This document shows, piece after piece, positions 1 through 6,390 of a DNA stretch of 7,417 nucleotides. The position numbers and the translations under genes are program-made. Every line of letters begins with the position of its first letter. Positions within the stretch are counted from its first letter, which is position 1. This DNA comes from Syntrophomonadaceae bacterium (GTDB lineage: Bacteria > Bacillota > Dethiobacteria > DTU022), in the NCBI GenBank assembly GCA_007130585.1, contig SLSE01000171.1, forward strand, positions 1 to 7,417, given 5' to 3'. The notes beneath the pieces were generated by a model. The model searched no databases. It saw only the letters and a list, made by a program, of their open reading frames with translations, and was not told the DNA's origin.

Positions 1-315
1 CAGGATCGGATTGCCGTTCAGGAACCGGTGGAACAGGACGCTGAAACTCCGCCTGCCGCTGCTCCTCCTGCCGGGGATAGCGCCGCAGCGGAACCGGAAC
101 AGCCTGCCGCCGGAGATGATGAAATTGTGCCGGGCACGATGGCCTGGATCATTGAGCAGAGAAGAAAAGAACAGGAAGCGCGCGAAGCTTTGAAAAAAGC
201 AGCTGAAGAAGAAGATATGGAAGAAGACGCCGAAGACGATGAAAAGCAGTGGTGGGAGATGGACACCGATGCGGACAAATCATTTAATTACAATAAACAG
301 GAATCAACGAATTAA
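1..315 (+). CDS. C-terminal part of an acidic low-complexity protein (5' end outside window)
   Basis: The frame is open from the first base to a TAA at 313-315, so this is the last 104 residues of a gene that begins upstream; a GTG at 28 is in frame, but there is no reason to treat it as the start. The visible part begins with an Ala/Pro/Glu-rich linker (about residues 10-40 of the fragment). It continues with a short amphipathic segment containing TMAWIIEQRRKEQEAREALK, then a Glu/Asp run and a tail with the aromatic patch QWWEM. It has no cysteine, no membrane segment and no motif that I recognise. The composition suggests a disordered acidic tail or a charged coiled coil on a larger protein. 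The intrinsic terminator starting 25 bases after the stop supports this as a real gene end. The function is unknown. Confidence 0.7.
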   Translation, partial: QDRIAVQEPVEQDAETPPAAAPPAGDSAAAEPEQPAAGDDEIVPGTMAWIIEQRRKEQEAREALKKAAEEEDMEEDAEDDEKQWWEMDTDADKSFNYNKQESTN

Positions 316-340
316 CAGGGATAAAAGGTGAGCAATACAG

Positions 341-368
341 CAGGGCGGAAATTCTGCCCTGTTTTTTT
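341..368 (+). terminator. Intrinsic terminator of the acidic-protein gene
   Basis: CAGGGC at 341-346 pairs with GCCCTG at 356-361. The stem can be extended inward by a G-T and a G-C pair, and seven T residues follow at 362-368. The placement just after the TAA at 315 fits termination of the plus-strand gene. The hairpin also lies downstream of the converging minus-strand unit (stop at 401), but on that strand no T-run follows it, so I call it for the plus strand only. Confidence 0.85.
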
Positions 369-400
369 GTCTGCTTAAGCTGCAGAAGGTATCTGCTGCC

Positions 401-796
401 TTAAACTGCGCGGGCAAGCCTGATCCTCCAGTAGATCCAGAGAACATTGAAGGCGGCAAATACAAACAGGAGCAGCCACAGGGCAGGGGGCCTGCCCTGC
501 GCTCCGCCGGCCAGGGAAAGAATTAAGCCTGCAACTGCCGCCAGGGACCAGATGATTTTCAGGTTCAGCATGCCCAGGTAAGTTTCGGCCGGCGATTTAT
601 AGCTTAACAGCGACTCTATGCCGATCCCAAGCAAGGCTGCCGCGACCAGCCTGGCCGCAACCGGATCGACGACCTGCCAGCCCAGGGCTGTCAGAAAATA
701 AACCGGAGCCGCCAGCAGCGGGACAGCAAATAACACATCCACTATGAAATGCACAAGGAACCAGTTTCTGAGAGCTTTCGGGACCTCTTTTTTCAC
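401..796 (-). CDS. Small four-helix integral membrane protein, function unknown
   Basis: This 131-residue protein has four hydrophobic segments at about residues 13-37, 46-64, 78-97 and 105-124, and basic ends (MKKEVPKALRNW and WRIRLARAV) that would sit in the cytoplasm. A conserved-looking polar patch, SLLSYKSPAETYLGML, lies between helices 2 and 3. The start is a GTG at 796-794 preceded by an excellent AGGAGG (809-804) at 7 nt. I know similar uncharacterised small membrane proteins from bacteria and archaea but no named function. It is the last gene of the minus-strand unit, 99 nt after msrA. A role as membrane partner of the lipoprotein MsrA (supplying reductant, for example) would be only a guess: it has no cysteine and no quinone- or haem-binding motif. 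It could equally be an independent gene. Confidence 0.8.
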   Translation of the reverse strand: MKKEVPKALRNWFLVHFIVDVLFAVPLLAAPVYFLTALGWQVVDPVAARLVAAALLGIGIESLLSYKSPAETYLGMLNLKIIWSLAAVAGLILSLAGGAQGRPPALWLLLFVFAAFNVLWIYWRIRLARAV

Positions 797-895
797 AGGC
801 CCTCCTCCTGTCCACCCGGGGGCGTTTTACAGGCAGCAGCAGCGCCGGATTTTTGGGGCCCTGCTGCAGAGCGGCAATGACCGCAACGGGCAGGC

Positions 896-1768
896 TCAGT
901 TAACAAATCCCTTCAAGATTTCCCGGCCGCGGGGCGAGAGGCCGTAGGCGTCCAGTTCTTCATTAAGGGACTCGCGATCCCCGTAACCGCCAATATAACC
1001 GTTAACGCGGGCCACGGCGGTTGAATTTACGAAGTCGCCGAAATCGGGATAGTAAGCCCGCAGTTCTTCCGCCAGTTCCGAACGGGCCTGCAGGTAATAC
1101 TTCTGGTGGTAGTTTTCGGCCATGTAAAACTTATCAAGGGCGCTTACTGCGGTAGTTACCTCCGCGCCCAATTTTTCTTCAACCGCTGCCCTGCTCGCAA
1201 GGGCTGCTTTTTCCTGTTCCTCATTATGGAAATATACTGCCGCCATATACTGCCTGGACCAGACCCGGCCGGTTGGCGTGTGGCTGGCCCAGAAGATATC
1301 CAGGATCTCTTCATAGGAAATCTGGGCGGGATCGTAATCGACCTGGAAAGCTTCAGTATGGTCCCCCAGGTTATGGTAGTTGGGGTTCTCGAGGCTGCCC
1401 CCGGTGTAACCGACCCGGGTGCGGTAAACGCCTTTCATCTGCCCGAACCGGGCATCAGGTCCCCAAAATCAGCCCAGGGCGAGGGTGGCTGTTTCCAGCC
1501 GTTCCGGAACTTCCATATCAATCGGAGGTTTTTCCGGCATTGACCAATCCAGCTGATTTTCCATTGTTGATTCTTCCTCTCCATTGCTTATTGTCGGATC
1601 GCGCTCTTCAGCGCCGGGACTTTCGGCCGCCTGTTCGGCACAGCCGCTTAAACCAAATACCGGGAGCAGCAGAATAAAGCCTGCCAGGACAGCTCTGCCG
1701 GCAAACTGCTGTATAGCGGCAAGGGTTTCCCGGCTAACTACCGGCTCAGTCCTGTTCGCTTTCTTCAT
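896..1768 (-). CDS. msrA: Lipoprotein methionine-S-sulfoxide reductase A, selenocysteine-containing (UGA at 1471-1469 read as Sec)
   Basis: MsrA reduces methionine-S-sulfoxide, free or in proteins, back to methionine. Two open frames, 1768-1469 and 1468-896, are the same frame split only by a TGA at 1471-1469. Read as Sec, it gives LALGUFWGPDARFGQMKGV, which aligns with the family active site GCFWG with U100 in place of the nucleophilic Cys. Downstream family motifs follow in order: RVGYTGG, NPNY, GDHTEAFQVDYDP (E139 matching the catalytic Glu), SHTPT, SRQYMAAVYFHNEEQ (Y174 matching a substrate-binding Tyr) and AENYHQKYYLQ. The N-terminus has a hydrophobic stretch ending in the lipobox LSGC (C43), so the protein should be anchored outside the membrane. 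There is no Cys after U100, making it a 1-Cys-type enzyme without a resolving thiol. The start at 1768 is chosen for AGGTGA 8 nt upstream; ATGs at 1789 and 1798 are possible but overlap the upstream gene more. The final stop is also TGA. A nonsense mutation is the alternative; the exact position, intact flanks and hairpin argue against it. Confidence 0.9.
1431..1459 (-). promoter_or_regulatory. Putative bacterial SECIS element directing Sec insertion in msrA
   Basis: On the minus strand, TGCCCG (1454-1449) pairs perfectly with CGGGCA (1445-1440) around a GTT loop (1448-1446); opening the top pair gives a GGTTC-like loop. The first loop base lies 21 nt after the UGA, within the spacing known for bacterial SECIS hairpins bound by SelB, and a G opens the apical loop as those elements require. 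CCT (1459-1457) can pair with AGG (1433-1431) across an internal loop to extend the base. The hairpin lies wholly inside coding sequence for PDARFGQMKG. It was found by eye and no folding energy was calculated. Confidence 0.65.
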
Positions 1769-4457
1769 CCGGTTCTTCACCTTCTCCATTTCCCTCATCC
1801 TCTCCGCGTAATTCAGCCAGCATCCGGCGGGCGTCGCCGTAGAAATGATCGCTTTCTTTCACTGCCTCAAAGTATCTTTCCGCCTCGTCCGGGTTGCCAA
1901 GCAGGATGTAAGTCCGTCCCATTATATAAGCCAGGGCCGCGCTGTCTCCCTGCTGTTCCTGCATCTCCTGTTCAAGGGCCATAATTTCTTCGATATACCG
2001 GTCGGCTGCCGGCCTGTTACCAATGTCGATCAAGTATTCGGCAAGCTGCATCCTGGATAAAGCGGGGCGCACGTAGCTGCTTTCAGCGTGGGGGCGCACT
2101 TCAATCAGGCGGTCGATATACGACAGGCCTTCGTCCACATCCACATAAGTCATCAGCAGGTCGCCGTAGCGCAGAAAATAATTGGGATTAAACGGTTCCA
2201 TTTCATAGGCCATTTCCGCCCAGTGGAAGACCATTTCAATGTCTGCCTGGATACCTGTCCTCTGGGCCTGCTGCTCGGTTAAAACAGAAAGGTTATGGTA
2301 GTTTTCGGCCCGGAAAGGATCAAGCCGGATCGCTCTTTCCTTCTCAATAACAGCCTGCTTGAGATTGCCGCGATTCATAAGCTCCTGGGAATGCCAGGTG
2401 GCGTCCAGTCCGTTCAGCAGCACCAGTGAGTAAATAAACAGGAACACCCCGGCAGTCAGGCCGACCAGGCCGATAATCAGTCCCGTTCCCGGTTTGCTGT
2501 CCGCCCTGCCGGGCCTTTTAAACCAGGGGGCCCGGTCCAGGCTGCGGCCGGCGCCAAGCAGAACAAACAGGAAGATGCCCACTGCCGCCAGCGAAAAGTT
2601 CCAGTCGATAATACTGTGCGCGCCCAGCGCGGCAACCGGCAGGAAGGTAGCCGTCCAGTACTGCCACATCTCCGGCGAAGCTTTTTGCTTCATGCAGTTG
2701 CGGATAAATGCGGCGGCAAAGCTGACCCAGATGCCGATGAAGGCCAGAAAACCGAAGATGCCCGCTTCTATCCAGACCTGCAGGTAATGGTTGTGAACTT
2801 CTCTCGAATCGTAAGGCTGATCCTGGTAAGCTTTATATACAGCGGCCCAGGCTCCGCCGCCCGCACCCAGGATTGGATAGTCCCGGATTACTTTCCCGGC
2901 ATCGGCAAACAGTTCCAGGCGGCGATCGAGGTTCCGGTCCAGCGAATATGAAAATATTCGATCGTAAAAACGGTCCGGTAAAATCCGGCTCAGGGCAAAG
3001 CTCAACCGGTATTCTTCTTCCGGGGAACTGAGCCGCACCGAACGGGCGGTAAATGATGTTCCCGGGTAGCGGTTATAAAGCCTGATATCAAGGCGCGTCG
3101 TTTCTTCCCCGGTTTCAAAGGTAAAAACCTGCTCCTGCCAGCCGTCTGTCGCACCGCCCCGGTAATCCACCAGTTCCTCGTCCCGGTAGCCGGGCAGGCC
3201 TCCTAAAACCCTGACCCGCCAGACATAGTCCGGCGGTTCGGCGCCGGGAGGCAGTTCTTCCGCGGCATTAACTTCCAGCGCCAGCCGGTAAACCTGGCCG
3301 GTTTCAACATCATCGATTACCTGCTGGAAGGATTCGGTTCCGGCCCCGGCACCGGCGGGGCGTTCAAGATGCAGCGGCCCCATAACAGGGGCGATTACCA
3401 TTACAATAAGTGTCAGAACAACCACGGACAGGCCTGAGGCAGCGATCCAGGTTTGCTGCCTGCGGCTGCGGGTAAAGTAAAGCTCAACCAGCATCCCCAG
3501 GACAACAGCGGCAGCAACCGAAGCAATTATTAACCACCAGGCCCGGGCGGGCAGATCCGACCGGAAAATGGGATCGACCAGCAGTGCCGCCGGCACCGCA
3601 ACCAGGCCGGTTGCGGCCAGGTACAAAAATGAGCGCAGCCGGTGGCCGGGAGCCGAAGCAATGATCAGCAGGAGGGCCAGGGGCGGCAGGAGGAGCCACG
3701 CTCCCCTGGAAAAAGTGAGTACTACCGTTAACAGCATCAGGGCAGCGGGCGCCAGGTAGAGCGCCCTGTAGCGCCGGGCGGCCAGCGGGGCCAGGGCCAG
3801 GGCTAACAGGTACGCCGCCATCAGGTAAGCGGCGGCGGTGTTGGCATAACCCATGGGAGATGCGATCCGGTTAGAGGCATAAGCGCCCACGAAATCCCAG
3901 TGCCCTGCAGGCACCCCAAGGCTGGCTACCGTAATTACCGCAGCTGCCGCCAAAAGGAGGTGCAGCAGCATGTTCAAACCCGGGGGCAGGGCGGAACCGG
4001 TTTCCGCTTCTGCATCCTGCTGCAATTTCTTCCCGAACCGGAAGGGCCAGTGCCGTGAAATATCAAGAGCCACCAGGTATACAACCAGGTAAACTCCAAT
4101 TTTAAGAAGCTCTTCGAGGGCATCGCGTTTGTGAACGGCGACGAAGAAAGAAACAAAGTAAGCGGCAAACAGCACCAGCAGGCAGATATCCAGCGGTGTT
4201 TCAAACAGCCGGCTGTCTTTACTGGCAACCCTGAACGCGCCCCACAAAATTAACAGGCCGAAGACCAGTACCTGGGCCTGCAGCAGTTCACGGGGGAAAA
4301 AGAGGCCGCGCTGAAAGGGCCCGACGAATACCAGTAATGCTATTACGGCCAGCATAAGGAGCAGGATAATTTTTTCCGCCTGCCCGCTAAACAGGCTGCT
4401 TTTAACGGGGCGTTTAGCTTTATTTTTCGGTTTTGATTTTGCGCTTTTACGGGACAA
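1746..4457 (-). CDS. O-antigen ligase/polymerase-like (Wzy_C) polytopic membrane protein with large extracytoplasmic insert and C-terminal TPR-like region
   Basis: This 903-residue protein probably joins or polymerises lipid-linked glycans at the outer face of the membrane. It has a Lys/Arg-rich cytoplasmic tail (1-20) and about ten or eleven hydrophobic segments between 29 and 358. Family motifs are PMGYANTAAAYL (about 201-212) and TFSRGAWL (248-255). Next comes a large hydrophilic insert (about 362-500), then RLELFADAGKVIRDYPILGAG and the Wzy_C signature HNHYLQVWIEAGIFGF (555-570). Further membrane helices follow to about 681. Residues 684-885 are helical, with TPR-like units such as QAVIEKERAIRLDPFRAENY and GNPDEAERYFEAV, and the end is very acidic. 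The start is a TTG with GGAGGG 7 nt upstream. Its TGA stop at 1748-1746 overlaps the msrA start by 23 nt, suggesting translational coupling. Which glycan it handles cannot be told; bactoprenol-linked teichoic or S-layer glycan and protein O-glycosylation are alternatives. Confidence 0.88.
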   Translation of the reverse strand: MSRKSAKSKPKNKAKRPVKSSLFSGQAEKIILLLMLAVIALLVFVGPFQRGLFFPRELLQAQVLVFGLLILWGAFRVASKDSRLFETPLDICLLVLFAAYFVSFFVAVHKRDALEELLKIGVYLVVYLVALDISRHWPFRFGKKLQQDAEAETGSALPPGLNMLLHLLLAAAAVITVASLGVPAGHWDFVGAYASNRIASPMGYANTAAAYLMAAYLLALALAPLAARRYRALYLAPAALMLLTVVLTFSRGAWLLLPPLALLLIIASAPGHRLRSFLYLAATGLVAVPAALLVDPIFRSDLPARAWWLIIASVAAAVVLGMLVELYFTRSRRQQTWIAASGLSVVVLTLIVMVIAPVMGPLHLERPAGAGAGTESFQQVIDDVETGQVYRLALEVNAAEELPPGAEPPDYVWRVRVLGGLPGYRDEELVDYRGGATDGWQEQVFTFETGEETTRLDIRLYNRYPGTSFTARSVRLSSPEEEYRLSFALSRILPDRFYDRIFSYSLDRNLDRRLELFADAGKVIRDYPILGAGGGAWAAVYKAYQDQPYDSREVHNHYLQVWIEAGIFGFLAFIGIWVSFAAAFIRNCMKQKASPEMWQYWTATFLPVAALGAHSIIDWNFSLAAVGIFLFVLLGAGRSLDRAPWFKRPGRADSKPGTGLIIGLVGLTAGVFLFIYSLVLLNGLDATWHSQELMNRGNLKQAVIEKERAIRLDPFRAENYHNLSVLTEQQAQRTGIQADIEMVFHWAEMAYEMEPFNPNYFLRYGDLLMTYVDVDEGLSYIDRLIEVRPHAESSYVRPALSRMQLAEYLIDIGNRPAADRYIEEIMALEQEMQEQQGDSAALAYIMGRTYILLGNPDEAERYFEAVKESDHFYGDARRMLAELRGEDEGNGEGEEPDEESEQD

Positions 4458-4525
4458 ACGGTTACCCTCCGATACTTCTTTCTTTCCGGTTGATTAAGGC
4501 TTCAGGTAAAAAACCCTGCCTGCTT

Positions 4526-4531
4526 ATTATA
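4526..4531 (-). promoter_or_regulatory. Candidate -10 box for the ligase-msrA-membrane protein unit
   Basis: A perfect TATAAT on the minus strand lies about 70 nt upstream of the TTG start at 4457, downstream of the terminator that ends the beta-helix gene. The -35 region at the right distance is only T-rich and does not match TTGACA well, so an activator or a weak promoter is possible. AAAGGCTAT occurs just in front of this box and again about 28 nt further upstream, a small direct repeat that may be a protein-binding site. Confidence 0.4.
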
Positions 4532-4601
4532 GCCTTTTCACGGCAAAAGAAAAATAGCCTTTCTGCAAATGCCGGGTTGTAAAGCTCTGTCCTGTCGTTA
4601 A

Positions 4602-4629
4602 AAGGCTGCCCGGAATAGCGGACAGCCTT
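4602..4629 (-). terminator. Intrinsic terminator after the beta-helix lipoprotein gene
   Basis: An 11-bp stem joins 4619-4629 with 4602-4612 around a six-base loop. On the minus strand one pair is a G-U wobble (it is C/A on the plus strand), so the hairpin is more stable in minus-strand RNA. The U-tract is short: four T including the stem end. It lies about 50 nt after the TAG at 4681 and separates that gene from the ligase unit. Confidence 0.65.
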
Positions 4630-4680
4630 ATTTTGGTTTACTGCTTTTATCCCGGGCAGGTTAACCCGGCAACAGGGAAC

Positions 4681-6093
4681 CTATTCTTCGTAAATATCGT
4701 CAGGGACGTTGGCTTCGTAAGTATTATCATCCGCTCCCTGGAGGGACGCTCCCTCGGAAGTGTAGGCAGCTCCGCCCTGGCTGGCCCTGTTGTTTTCAAA
4801 GCTGTTGTTGATTAAGGTAACGACCGCATCCATCAGGGCATAAATGGCTCCGCCGTGGCGCCGCGCATCGTTATTCCGGAATGTATTATCTTCCAGGGTC
4901 GGCGAGGATTCCTGGATAAACATTGCAGCGCCGTTACGTTCAGACTGGTTTTCGGCAATGATGTTGCCCGAAATGGTCACCTCGGGGCATTCGTTAATCA
5001 GGAACCCGCCCCCGAGCCTGGCCGAATTATCGGAGATTTCATTTCCGATTATCAGCGGCGAGGAATCCATGTATATAGCAAACCCGCCGCCCGCGTCAGC
5101 TTCATTACCGATAATCAGGTTGTCCCGGAGCTCGGGCGAAGATTCAAGGTAAATGGCAAGTCCGCCGCCGGAAGGCCCGGCCCGGTTATCTGATATGTCG
5201 TTAGCGGTAATCACCGGAGAAGCGCCGATCAGGAACAGGCCGCCTCCGGCATTGTTGGCGGCATTGTTAATGATCAGGTTATTGTCGATTACGGGACTGC
5301 TTTCGAATATCGAGAAGGCCCCGCCGCTTTCAGCCTTGTTATCTGAGATGGTATTGCCTTCTATAACCGAAGGCCCATCGCCCTGGCCGCTGATCGCAAG
5401 CCCGCCGCCGCTGCGGCCGGCCGAGTTATTGACAATATCATTGCCGGTAATGGTTCCCGCCGAGTTGGCCAGGAAAACGCCGCCCCCGCCGCCGGTGGAG
5501 AGGTTGTTATTAATCCGGTTATCTTCAATAACCGGGGATGAGTTATAGGACAGGATTGCCCCGCCCCGTTCGGCCACGTTGTCAACCAGGATGTTTTTGG
5601 TAATTGTCGGTGAGCTGCCGTTTAAAATGATAATCCCACCGCCGTAAAGCGAGGGCACTTCCTGCATCTCGCCTTCAATTTCGAATTCGAGAATTTCCAT
5701 ACTACCGCTGCCGCCGGTTAAGGTAAAGCCGCTTAATATCGCCGCTTCGCTCTCCCCGTTCTTAAAGGAAACCACGGAGTCGACCCCGCCGGCATCGATG
5801 ATCGTTTCCTGGACGATCTCGCTGTCATCGGGATCCAGGCTGCGGACGGTTATATTTTTCCCGCCAAAGTTAATCCGTTCATTATAGGTGCCCGGCCTTA
5901 CAACAATTTCATCACCATCTTCTGCTGCATCTATTGCTTCCTGGATAGTAGCAAAATCATCGGGAACCATTAATGCCCCCTCTACTACTTCCGTGTTCTC
6001 TCCGTCACAGGCAGATATAAAACCTGCAAGGGCCACAACCAGAATTACAATCATCGGGAAATATAGTGGATGCTTGCGCTTGATACTCGTCAT
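4681..6093 (-). CDS. Surface lipoprotein with right-handed parallel beta-helix (pectin-lyase-like / polymorphic repeat) fold
   Basis: This is a 470-residue exported protein. MTSIKRKH followed by a hydrophobic stretch and the lipobox ISAC (Cys29) marks a lipoprotein signal peptide. Residues 43-98 carry the usual N-terminal cap of NosD/pectin-lyase-like proteins (VPDDFATIQEAIDAA, DGDEIVVRPGTYNERI, NITVRSLDP). From about 151 to 449 about twelve coils follow, each with a GG(G/A)-hydrophobic turn, an SSP turn and an N-asparagine ladder such as DNLIIGNEADAGGGF. The fold is typical of adhesins, carbohydrate-binding proteins and polysaccharide lyases; I see no conserved catalytic set, so binding or structural function is more likely. 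The ATG has GGAGGT 6 nt upstream. The gene is flanked by hairpins on both sides (6133-6170 and 4602-4629), so it is probably its own unit. Cys29 and one Cys at about 369 are the only cysteines. Confidence 0.85.
   Translation of the reverse strand: MTSIKRKHPLYFPMIVILVVALAGFISACDGENTEVVEGALMVPDDFATIQEAIDAAEDGDEIVVRPGTYNERINFGGKNITVRSLDPDDSEIVQETIIDAGGVDSVVSFKNGESEAAILSGFTLTGGSGSMEILEFEIEGEMQEVPSLYGGGIIILNGSSPTITKNILVDNVAERGGAILSYNSSPVIEDNRINNNLSTGGGGGVFLANSAGTITGNDIVNNSAGRSGGGLAISGQGDGPSVIEGNTISDNKAESGGAFSIFESSPVIDNNLIINNAANNAGGGLFLIGASPVITANDISDNRAGPSGGGLAIYLESSPELRDNLIIGNEADAGGGFAIYMDSSPLIIGNEISDNSARLGGGFLINECPEVTISGNIIAENQSERNGAAMFIQESSPTLEDNTFRNNDARRHGGAIYALMDAVVTLINNSFENNRASQGGAAYTSEGASLQGADDNTYEANVPDDIYEE
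4747..5643 (-). repeat. About twelve tandem 78-bp coding repeats (26-residue beta-helix coils)
   Basis: Aligning the GG(G/A)-hydrophobic turn gives positions at residues 153, 179, 205, 231, 259, 285, 311, 337, 363, 389, 416 and 442/443. The period is therefore 26 residues (78 bp), with a two-residue insertion before 259 and one-residue shifts near the C-terminus. The repeats are diverged at DNA level, so they follow the fold rather than a recent expansion. Strong GC skew in third positions leaves long open frames on the opposite strand that are not genes. Confidence 0.8.
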
Positions 6094-6113
6094 TAACAGA
6101 CCTCCATTCAGCC

Positions 6114-6119
6114 ATTATA
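6114..6119 (-). promoter_or_regulatory. Possible -10 box of the beta-helix gene
   Basis: TATAAT reads on the minus strand 20 nt ahead of the ATG, and a second near-match, CATAAT, lies at 6130-6125. With the first box the transcript would begin almost at the Shine-Dalgarno sequence; the second leaves a more normal leader. Neither has a convincing -35, so this is a weak call. Read-through from the tRNA promoter is the alternative. Confidence 0.25.
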
Positions 6120-6132
6120 AAGCTATTATGAC

Positions 6133-6170
6133 AAAGGTTTTCAGGCATATTACCGGGCCCGAAAACCTTT
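6133..6170 (-). terminator. Long hairpin directly after tRNA-Ala, probable terminator
   Basis: On the minus strand AAAGGTTTTCGGGC (6170-6157) pairs with GCCTGAAAACCTTT (6146-6133). This gives 14 pairs, one of them G-U, around a 10-base loop. It begins 3 nt after the tRNA CCA end, as tRNA terminators often do. The T-tract is just the three T at the stem end followed by GTC, so termination may be partial and allow some read-through into the beta-helix gene. It could also act as a 3' processing signal. Confidence 0.5.
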
Positions 6171-6173
6171 AGC

Positions 6174-6249
6174 TGGTGGACGTGAGGGGATTCGAACCCC
6201 TGACCTCTTGAATGCGAGCCAAGTGCTCTCCCAGCTGAGCTACACGCCC
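6174..6249 (-). tRNA. tRNA-Ala (anticodon CGC)
   Basis: This is a complete 76-nt cloverleaf. The acceptor GGGCGTG pairs fully with CACGTCC and contains the G3-U70 wobble that identifies alanine tRNAs. The D arm is GCTC/GAGC. The anticodon stem CTTGG/TCAAG encloses loop CTCGCAT with anticodon CGC (6216-6214), reading GCG codons. The T arm is AGGGG-TTCGAAT-CCCCT, the discriminator is A, and CCA is encoded at 6176-6174. No intron or mismatch is seen. It is a single tRNA gene, not part of an rRNA operon in this window. Confidence 0.97.
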
Positions 6250-6278
6250 CCGCCATTTAAATTCATAACTCCATATAT

Positions 6279-6384
6279 AAAAAGCATTCACGGGCCAACT
6301 GCCGCTAAGTGTCGTAATAGTATCTGACTGACCGGGCCTGCGCCTCCGCTGCTGACAGATCGCGGCACCCCGGAATGCTTATCT
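6279..6384 (-). ncRNA. Candidate structured leader or small RNA upstream of tRNA-Ala
   Basis: RNA from the strong promoter at 6391-6418 would start near 6384 and run about 135 nt before the tRNA. This part folds into a nested arm: AAGCATTC (6380-6373) with GAATGCTT (6289-6282), CGGG (6372-6369) with CCCG (6294-6291), TGCCGC (6367-6362) with GCGGCA (6305-6300), and ATCTG (6360-6356) with CAGAT (6326-6322). The closing stem runs into TTTTTATATAT, like a terminator. It is not recognisable as SRP RNA (no GGAAGGAAGCAGC), 6S, tmRNA or a second tRNA. It may be a discrete small RNA or just a long 5' leader removed by RNase P. The pairings are by eye only. Confidence 0.35.
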
Positions 6385-6390
6385 TTTGAT

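Noticed and set aside
1469..1471. msrA as a pseudogene with a nonsense mutation
   Set aside because: The stop falls exactly on the catalytic Cys codon, the frame is intact on both sides for 290 codons, no other stop or frameshift occurs, and a SECIS-like hairpin follows. Random decay would rarely give this.
1469..1471. UGA reassigned to Trp or Gly throughout the genome
   Set aside because: The ligase gene and msrA itself both end in TGA, and Trp is encoded by TGG, including the codon two positions after the UGA. The standard code plus Sec explains the data.
1769..1798. msrA start at the ATG at 1798 or 1789
   Set aside because: Both lengthen the overlap with the ligase gene and the charged region before the signal peptide; at 1798 the GGAGAGG is too close. 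The ATG at 1768 has AGGTGA at good spacing. The 1789 start remains possible.
4844..5548. Plus-strand open frames opposite the beta-helix gene
   Set aside because: They mirror the 78-bp repeats (Pro/Ser-rich periodic translation), have no ribosome binding sites, and arise from the codon bias of the real gene.
6361..6373. T-box-like sequence GGGGTGCCGCG in the tRNA leader
   Set aside because: It resembles the T-box core GGGTGGnACCGCG but lacks the middle bases, sits at the 5' rather than the 3' end of the leader, and precedes a tRNA, not a synthetase or amino-acid gene.
6282..6380. SRP (4.5S) or 6S RNA in the tRNA leader
   Set aside because: The SRP signature GGAAGGAAGCAGC is absent, and the element is far shorter than 6S RNA with no clear central bubble.
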